In this document: positions 5,705 to 9,170 of the stretch, piece by piece | How positions within the stretch are numbered: position 1 is the first letter of the stretch | Layout of the letters: every line of letters begins with the position of its first letter | Source of the DNA: CAYIRQ01 sp964365905 | Lineage (GTDB): Bacteria > Patescibacteriota > Gracilibacteria > Peribacterales > Peribacteraceae | Direction of reading: 5' to 3' | Length of the DNA stretch: 9,170 nucleotides | NCBI GenBank assembly: GCA_964365905.1 | Contig: CAYIRQ010000062.1 | Span: 1 to 9,170, forward strand | Translations under genes and position numbers: made by a program | Notes under the pieces: model-generated | Seen by the model: the letters and a program-made list of their open reading frames with translations, nothing else | What the model was told of the DNA's origin: nothing | Databases searched by the model: none

Positions 5705-6631
5705 TTATTCGTATATTTCTGTGACGCTCGTTCCGCTCTCCACATGACGAATGACTTCGGCGAGCATCGGGGCGATACTCAGCACCTTCAGTCCCGGGAA
5801 TTCCTTTCCCGTCATGGGGACGGAATCCGTCACGACGATTTCCCGGAAAGCGGCCTTCTTCAGGCGGTCCACCGCAGGACCCGAGAAGATGCCGTGCGTC
5901 GCGACCGCATAGACGTCTTTCTGCGCGCCCTTTTTGAGAAGCATCTCCTTCGCGGCAACGATGCTGCCCGCCGTATCAATCATATCGTCGTAGACGATTG
6001 CCGTTTTCCCTTCCACGTCGCCCACGATGCGGACAATCTCCGCTTCCTGATGTGAGGGGCGGCTCTTATGCATGATCGCGAGATCCGTGTCGAGCGCGTC
6101 CGCGAATTTCTTGGCGGACTTTGCGGCGCCGACATCCGGCGCGACGACGACCGTGTCCTTCAGCTTCTTTTCCTTGAAGTATTTCACGAAGAGGTTATAG
6201 GTCATGAGGTTATCCACCGGCGCGTCGAAAAATCCCTGGATCTGGTCGGCGTGGAGCTTGAGCGTGATGATGTGATCGGCGCCTGATGCACAGAGGAGAT
6301 TGGCGACGAGGCGCGCCGAGATCGGCTCGCGCGGCTCCGAGACGCGATCCTGCCGCGCATACGGGAAGTGGGGGATCACGAGGTGCACCGAGGTCGCAAA
6401 CCCCAGCTTCGCCGCCTGACACATGAGGCATGCCTCGAGAATGTCCTTATCGCAATCTTTCGTTCCCGTCTGCACGATGAAAACGTTCTTCCCGCGAACC
6501 GATTCCTCGTATCGCACGTACTTCTCTCCGTTTGAAAAAGTCTTCAAGGTGACCTTCCCAAGTTCCACGCCGAGCTCCTTCGCGATGTCCTTTGCGAGTG
6601 CCGGGTGACTGGAGCCCGAGAAGAGTTTCAT
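5705..6631 (-). CDS. prs: Ribose-phosphate pyrophosphokinase (PRPP synthetase)
   Basis: A 308-aa class I-type enzyme that transfers pyrophosphate from ATP to ribose 5-phosphate to give PRPP for purine, pyrimidine, NAD and amino-acid synthesis. Motifs: the ATP-binding segment FPYARQDR (89-96), REPISARLVANLL (101-113), LHADQIQGFFD with the conserved His 127, APDVGAAKSAKK (164-175), and the flexible-loop region HKSRPSHQEAEI (188-199). The PRPP loop is VYDDMIDTAGS (213-223). Length is close to the usual 310-320 aa. The ATG is immediately preceded by CTCGCA and then by the heptamer array of the S23 unit, so the native upstream region has been replaced and no Shine-Dalgarno motif exists. Expression must come through the S23 unit from dsbA or from a promoter inside the unit. 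Confidence 0.97.
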   Translation of the reverse strand: MKLFSGSSHPALAKDIAKELGVELGKVTLKTFSNGEKYVRYEESVRGKNVFIVQTGTKDCDKDILEACLMCQAAKLGFATSVHLVIPHFPYARQDRVSEPREPISARLVANLLCASGADHIITLKLHADQIQGFFDAPVDNLMTYNLFVKYFKEKKLKDTVVVAPDVGAAKSAKKFADALDTDLAIMHKSRPSHQEAEIVRIVGDVEGKTAIVYDDMIDTAGSIVAAKEMLLKKGAQKDVYAVATHGIFSGPAVDRLKKAAFREIVVTDSVPMTGKEFPGLKVLSIAPMLAEVIRHVESGTSVTEIYE

Positions 6632-6636
6632 TGCGA

Positions 6637-6664
6637 GTGAGTAGTGAGTAGGTGGTAGTGAGTA
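6637..6664. repeat. Left heptamer array of the S23 unit
   Basis: Four consecutive 7-mers on the plus strand: GTGAGTA, GTGAGTA, GGTGGTA, GTGAGTA, followed by GTA. The array starts 5 nt from the prs start codon and ends 3 nt from the S23 stop codon at 6668. It is the inverted counterpart of the array at 7084-7111. Confidence 0.9.
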
Positions 6665-6667
6665 GTA

Positions 6668-7048
6668 TTACTCATGAAGATTTTGAATCAAGGTGTTTAA
6701 CATCTTCATAACCTCATTCAACAATTGATCAACTTTGTTGTAATCGAGATCTTTGCCGAAGGAGAGCCGATTTACAATGATGATTTGTGTTTCCAGTTCT
6801 GCTCCCGATCCGAAAGCATTCAGTAAAAAGTGTCTAAAGTCTTTCTTAGTTCCACGTCTGCTTCCTTCCGCAATATTTGATGGGATTGAAATGGCAGAAC
6901 GTTTCATTTGAGCGGTCATGACAAACATTTCTTTTGCCGGGAACAGGTCAGTCAGTGCATAGATTGACACGACAAGATCTACAGCTTTCTGCCATACAAG
7001 CAGATCTTGATAGCTCTGTATCCGTTGTGTCTCGGTACTCGCAGGCAT
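6668..7048 (-). CDS. Four-helix-bundle protein, S23 / 23S rRNA-intervening-sequence family
   Basis: 126 aa from the chosen ATG. The family hallmarks are present: SYQDLLVWQKAVDL (12-25), LFPAKE (35-40), QMKRSAISIPSNIAEGSRRG (47-66), FRHFLLNAFGSGAELETQI (71-89), then a C-terminal helix with MLNTLIQNL. The family forms helical-bundle oligomers, pentameric in solved relatives, is basic and has no firmly assigned function. It is related in fold to the Avd accessory proteins of diversity-generating retroelements. An in-frame GTG at 7090 would extend the protein by 14 residues into the heptamer array, so ATG 7048 is preferred. The stop TAA abuts the left array. No reverse transcriptase or rRNA gene is in the window. 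Confidence 0.93.
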   Translation of the reverse strand: MPASTETQRIQSYQDLLVWQKAVDLVVSIYALTDLFPAKEMFVMTAQMKRSAISIPSNIAEGSRRGTKKDFRHFLLNAFGSGAELETQIIIVNRLSFGKDLDYNKVDQLLNEVMKMLNTLIQNLHE

Positions 7049-7063
7049 GGGGAGTGAGAATAC

Positions 7064-7079
7064 TGCAAGACCACTTGCA
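7064..7079. repeat. Short hairpin upstream of the S23 start
   Basis: Arms TGCAAG and CTTGCA (6 bp) with a 4-nt loop lie between the right heptamer array and the S23 ATG. It may be part of the cassette's leader; no function is assigned. Confidence 0.35.
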
Positions 7080-7083
7080 TGTC

Positions 7084-7111
7084 TACTCACTACTCACTAC
7101 AAACTACCCAC
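7084..7111. repeat. Right heptamer array of the S23 unit
   Basis: Four consecutive 7-mers on the plus strand: TACTCAC, TACTCAC, TACAAAC, TACCCAC. In reverse complement these are GTGGGTA, GTTTGTA, GTGAGTA, GTGAGTA, so the array mirrors 6637-6664, with exact GTGAGTA units nearest the gene on this side. The TAG stop of dsbA (7113-7111) is formed at its outer end. Confidence 0.9.
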
Positions 7112-7857
7112 TAATTCGCAAGTTCCGCATCAATTGCCGCCTTGAAGTTCGCGAACGGCACTGCTCCGGAGAGCTTCTTCCCATTGATGAAGAATGCGGG
7201 GGTTCCTGTGACTCCTCCCGCAGATCCATCGGCGAAGTCCTTCTGCACTTCTGCGGCATGCTTTCCGCTATCGAGACAGTCATTGAACGTGCCGGTATTC
7301 AAGTTGAGCTCCGCCGCGTACTGTTTGAAGAGCTCAGGAGCATTCGGCGCGGAGCTCCAGAGCGCCTGCTTCGTGAAGATCGCATCATGCATTCCCCAGA
7401 ACTTGCCCTGATCATCCGCGCACTCCGTCGCCTCCGACGCCTTCGGGGCGTTCGGGTGAATGGAGAGCGGGAAGTCGCGGACGATGTACTTCACCTTGCC
7501 CGTATCAATGTACTCACTCTTGATCTGAGAGAAGGTCTGCGTGAAGTGCCGGCTGCAGAAGGGGCACTGGTAATCGGTGAATTCGATCATCGTCACTGCC
7601 GCATCCTCATCACCGAGGACAAAATCATCATCCTCCGTGGGCGGATTCGGAACTGCTGCGGCGGCAGGAGCGGTCGGTGTCGGAGTCGGCGTTGGTGTCG
7701 GCTGAACGACGGTCGGACGATTCGCGCCATTTCCTCTTCCCAAGGTTGTTCCTCCCATTCCATGTGCGACGTATCCAACGATGAACCCGATGAGCGCGAA
7801 ACTCACGAGGGCCCACGTATTCATACCCTTGAGGCTGAGGGGATTTTGCTGATCCAT
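7111..7857 (-). CDS. Membrane-anchored DsbA-like thiol oxidoreductase
   Basis: A 248-aa thioredoxin-fold protein of the DsbA/Thioredoxin_4 type, which forms or isomerises disulfides in exported proteins. After a short N-terminus, a hydrophobic segment (about 15-30, ALVSFALIGFIVGYVA) should act as an uncleaved anchor. A flexible Pro/Thr/Ala linker follows (about 50-68, with a run of PT dipeptides). The catalytic motif CPFC is at C98/C101, preceded by MIEFTDYQ. The cis-proline motif GTPAFF is at 218-223 (P220). C146 and C194, in ATECADDQGKF and FNDCLDSGK, may form the second disulfide common in this family. Start ATG 7857 is chosen because an earlier in-frame start at 7950 would add 31 polar residues and overlap the upstream gene. 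The stop lies inside the S23 heptamer array. DsbB/VKOR partners are not in the window. Confidence 0.92.
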   Translation of the reverse strand: MDQQNPLSLKGMNTWALVSFALIGFIVGYVAHGMGGTTLGRGNGANRPTVVQPTPTPTPTPTAPAAAAVPNPPTEDDDFVLGDEDAAVTMIEFTDYQCPFCSRHFTQTFSQIKSEYIDTGKVKYIVRDFPLSIHPNAPKASEATECADDQGKFWGMHDAIFTKQALWSSAPNAPELFKQYAAELNLNTGTFNDCLDSGKHAAEVQKDFADGSAGGVTGTPAFFINGKKLSGAVPFANFKAAIDAELAN

Positions 7858-7909
7858 GAGAAGTGAGGAAGGAAATTCCGCCGCATCGTACACATCTTCT
7901 TGCTTCCCG

Positions 7910-8218
7910 TCACGCACTTTCTTTGCCTGCAAGAGCATCCTCCTGTGCACGGTACTTCCGGGACGTTATGCGCAGGAAGAGCAGGGGCAGAATCCCAAAG
8001 GAGTGCGTGAGGAGGAGAATGACGAACCATCCTTTCATCCCCATCCTCGCAGCCCGCCACATCGCGATGGCTCTCAGGCAGAGATCGAGGAGAGAGAGGA
8101 AGAGGAACCCCCCGAGGAGGACTTTCCAATTATAAACCGTTCCCAGGAACTGGAGGTTGCCGAGGAAATTCGCCATATCCATCGAAGAGAGATTTTCGAG
8201 GAACGAGGAGGCATTCAT
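7910..8218 (-). CDS. Two-helix membrane protein, DUF5652-like
   Basis: 102 aa. Two hydrophobic segments (about 31-53 and 62-83) are separated by the short loop WRAARMGMKG. The combination WRAAR (54-58), KGWF (62-65) and GILPLLFL (75-82) resembles the DUF5652 family, small membrane proteins frequent in candidate-phyla bacteria and of unknown function (recognised from memory). The N-terminal 30 residues are mildly hydrophobic and may sit at the membrane; the C-terminus is charged (ITSRKYRAQED) and probably cytoplasmic. It ends 52 nt before the DsbA start on the same strand, so the two are probably co-transcribed. No Shine-Dalgarno motif is visible. Gene reality is well supported, family assignment moderately. 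Confidence 0.75.
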   Translation of the reverse strand: MNASSFLENLSSMDMANFLGNLQFLGTVYNWKVLLGGFLFLSLLDLCLRAIAMWRAARMGMKGWFVILLLTHSFGILPLLFLRITSRKYRAQEDALAGKESA

Positions 8219-8269
8219 TGCTGCAATGGGAGAAGGAAGACTGGTAATGCCTGCTGGAAGAAATCATAA

Positions 8270-8400
8270 CCGACCTTCGCTAAAGCTACGGTCGGCAGGC
8301 TGATCTTAAGCGCGGCGGCTGATTATGCTTCGCACCCCCTTGAGCCGCCGCGCCGCCGTTCCCGCCTGCCCATCCGTAGCTCCGAAGGAGCGAAGGAGGG
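8270..8400. repeat. Nested composite inverted-repeat element
   Basis: Two related copies of one repeat lie in opposite orientation. Copy A is on the minus strand (8299-8270, CCTGCCGACCGTAGCT...AGCGAAGG). Copy B is on the plus strand (8365-8400, CCTGCCCATCCGTAGCT...AGCGAAGG). Each is itself a hairpin: CCGACC/GGTCGG in A and GCTCC/GGAGC in B. Between them sits an independent stem with perfect 11-bp arms, GCGCGGCGGCT (8310-8320) and AGCCGCCGCGC (8343-8353). The element fills most of the 246-nt spacer between the DUF302 and DUF5652-like genes. Confidence 0.75.
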
Positions 8401-8415
8401 TGACGATTTGTAACT

Positions 8416-8436
8416 GCTCTTTTGCTTCATAAGAGC
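8416..8436. repeat. Weak hairpin downstream of the DUF302 gene
   Basis: Arms GCTCTT and AAGAGC (6 bp) surround 9 nt, 29 nt beyond the DUF302 stop. On the minus strand the stem is followed by AGTTACAAATC, with no U-tract, so termination is possible but not convincing. Confidence 0.3.
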
Positions 8437-8464
8437 GCATGTAGGAAAAATATCTCCCGCTGCC

Positions 8465-8848
8465 TCACTTCGCCCTGTCGATGATCGACCGCACGATGAC
8501 ATCGACTTCCTCCGGCTTGTTCCCAAGATCGACGTGTGGGAAGAATTGCGGAAGGACAACAGGACGCATGCCGGAGATCAAGACCTCCCCCTCATGGACA
8601 TACACATTGATCTTGCAGGGCATGCAGAGGCCGATCTTTGGGTCGGCGCGAAGAAACTCACTCGCATATTTGGCGTTGCAGAACTCGACAATCTTGTACG
8701 GATCGCGGCTGATGCCTTTCTCCGCAAGAGTCGCTTGCACGTCGTGGATGTGGAGTACACGCATTCCCGCCTTCGCGATCTCCTCCTCCACGCTCGCAAG
8801 CGCGGTATCGAAGTCCTTGCCCGTGGTCACAGTGTAATCGAAGTCCAT
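8465..8848 (-). CDS. DUF302 family protein
   Basis: 127 aa, the length of a stand-alone DUF302 domain. Family landmarks: FDTALASVEEEIAKAGMRVL (13-32), IHDVQATLAEKGI (34-46), YKIVEFCNAKYASEFLRADP (51-70), IGLCMPCKINVYVHEGEVLISGMRP (72-96). The fold is a compact dimeric alpha/beta domain of unknown activity, often found near redox or sulfur functions in other bacteria. C57, C75 and C78 are conspicuous; C75-x-x-C78 could be redox-active or metal-binding in this copy. There is no signal peptide, so it should be cytoplasmic. It is divergent from the secreted-protein gene, with 34 nt between the start codons, so the two could share a control region. Confidence 0.93.
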   Translation of the reverse strand: MDFDYTVTTGKDFDTALASVEEEIAKAGMRVLHIHDVQATLAEKGISRDPYKIVEFCNAKYASEFLRADPKIGLCMPCKINVYVHEGEVLISGMRPVVLPQFFPHVDLGNKPEEVDVIVRSIIDRAK

Positions 8849-8853
8849 AGGTG

Positions 8854-8859
8854 TATACT
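8854..8859 (+). promoter_or_regulatory. Candidate -10 box for the secreted-protein gene
   Basis: TATACT lies 23 nt before the plus-strand ATG at 8883, in the 34-nt divergent gap. No convincing -35 box is found at 16-18 nt upstream, where it would lie inside the DUF302 coding start. The call rests on the hexamer and its position only. Confidence 0.3.
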
Positions 8860-8882
8860 ACGGGAACCTTCACCCCCACGCC

Positions 8883-9170
8883 ATGCTCCACCGCCTCTAC
8901 GTCGCTCTCCTCACCGGCACGCTCCTCTTTTCGCCCGTCGCCTACGCGCAGGAAGCGGGCATGGTACCTTCCGATGACCACACTGCACGCGAGGAGGCTG
9001 AGGGAAAGGAAATCTGGCAGAAGATGGAGCGGAAGGAAGTGGCGTGCAAGGATCTCTCCGACGAGCAGTTCGCCGCGCTCGGCGAATACTTCATGGGCGA
9101 GATGACGGGCGACGCCCACGAGGCGATGAACACGATGATGATGCGTATGATGGGCGAGGAGGGAGAGGAG
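8883..9170 (+). CDS. Secreted Glu/Met-rich protein, partial
   Basis: The only plus-strand gene, open to the window edge (96 codons seen, 3' end missing). It starts with a clear Sec-type signal peptide: MLHRLYVALLTGTLLFSPVAYA, with a basic/hydrophobic start and cleavage predicted after AYA (residue 22). The mature part is acidic and helical: EGKEIWQKMERKEVACKDLSDEQF, then EYFMGEMTGDAHEAMNTMM and MRMMGEEGEE, with one cysteine in view (in VACKD). The Met- and Glu-rich spacing with His suggests a helical export or metal-contacting role, but no function is assigned. I have the impression that similar secreted proteins occur in candidate-phyla genomes; this needs a search. No Shine-Dalgarno motif is visible (the region before the ATG is C-rich). 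Confidence 0.75.
   Translation, partial: MLHRLYVALLTGTLLFSPVAYAQEAGMVPSDDHTAREEAEGKEIWQKMERKEVACKDLSDEQFAALGEYFMGEMTGDAHEAMNTMMMRMMGEEGEE

Larger units (their letters stand above)
6637..7111. mobile_element. Candidate S23 gene cassette with inverted heptamer-array ends
   Basis: A 475-bp unit made of one four-helix-bundle gene and two four-heptamer arrays in inverted orientation. It fits exactly between the dsbA stop codon, which is itself part of the outermost right-hand heptamer, and a point 5 nt before the prs ATG. S23 genes are known as inserts (IVS) within 23S rRNA genes, where terminal inverted repeats form a stem. Here a comparable unit is intergenic. That it moves is inference: there is no transposase and no clear target-site duplication. 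Confidence 0.5.

Noticed and set aside
7049..7090. GTG start adding 14 residues to the S23 protein
   Set aside because: The GTG lies in the heptamer array and S23 homology starts after MPASTETQRI.
6637..7111. CRISPR array
   Set aside because: The units are contiguous 7-mers without spacers and lie inverted around a gene; no cas gene is present.
6637..7111. S23 gene as a diversity-generating retroelement accessory gene (avd)
   Set aside because: No reverse transcriptase, template repeat or variable repeat is present in the window; the protein matches the S23 group better.
7671..7705. Tandem DNA repeat within dsbA
   Set aside because: The GTCGG/GTTGG-like periodicity simply encodes the Pro-Thr linker of the protein.
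6934..7866. Plus-strand open frame of 310 codons antisense to dsbA and the S23 gene
   Set aside because: It spans two unrelated genes and the heptamer array and is Arg/Leu/Glu-rich with no family features; it is a shadow of the dsbA frame.
7858..7950. Earlier start adding 31 residues to DsbA
   Set aside because: The added residues are polar, precede the membrane anchor and overlap the end of the DUF5652-like gene.

Overview
The window looks like a chromosomal segment of a bacterium with a reduced genome, most likely a member of the Candidate Phyla Radiation (Patescibacteria). A Peregrinibacteria/Peribacteria-like lineage is possible. This is inferred from gene content rather than from a marker gene: PolX, archaeal-type PurP paralogues, a DUF5652-like membrane protein, a membrane-anchored DsbA and a four-helix-bundle S23 gene. 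The class I PRPP synthetase and the signal peptides argue against an archaeon. Eleven of the twelve proposed coding sequences are on the minus strand. Almost none has a recognisable Shine-Dalgarno motif, and most genes are followed by a palindromic repeat instead of a U-tract terminator.

Layout, in minus-strand reading order from high to low coordinates. At the right end are a partial plus-strand secreted protein (8883 to the edge) and, divergent from it, a DUF302 protein (8465-8848). A nested inverted-repeat region follows (8270-8400). Next come a two-helix DUF5652-like membrane protein (7910-8218) and a DsbA-type thiol oxidoreductase (7111-7857). Between dsbA and prs sits a compact 475-bp unit (6637-7111): a four-helix-bundle S23 gene bracketed by two inverted arrays of four heptamers each. 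PRPP synthetase prs follows (5705-6631). Then comes a 567-bp spacer with several palindromes, a candidate promoter and one possible small gene. A canonical-looking purP (4091-5137) follows, then a decayed fragment of another purP C-terminus (3979-4068), a hypothetical gene (3672-3971) and a divergent purP paralogue (2465-3649) interrupted in frame by a GC-rich palindromic repeat. The left end holds a small hypothetical gene (2007-2300) and polX (162-1910).

Functional reading: Prs makes PRPP, and PurP-family enzymes formylate AICAR with free formate and ATP in archaeal purine synthesis, so the middle of the window has a nucleotide theme. No other pur gene is present here, and the divergent PurP copy has lost several motifs, so its substrate may differ. 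PolX is a repair polymerase with an intact PHP nuclease domain. DsbA and its membrane neighbour act at the cell envelope.

The most unusual features are the S23 unit with inverted heptamer ends, the repeat domesticated inside a purP paralogue, the purP remnant, and the density of palindromic repeats from several families.
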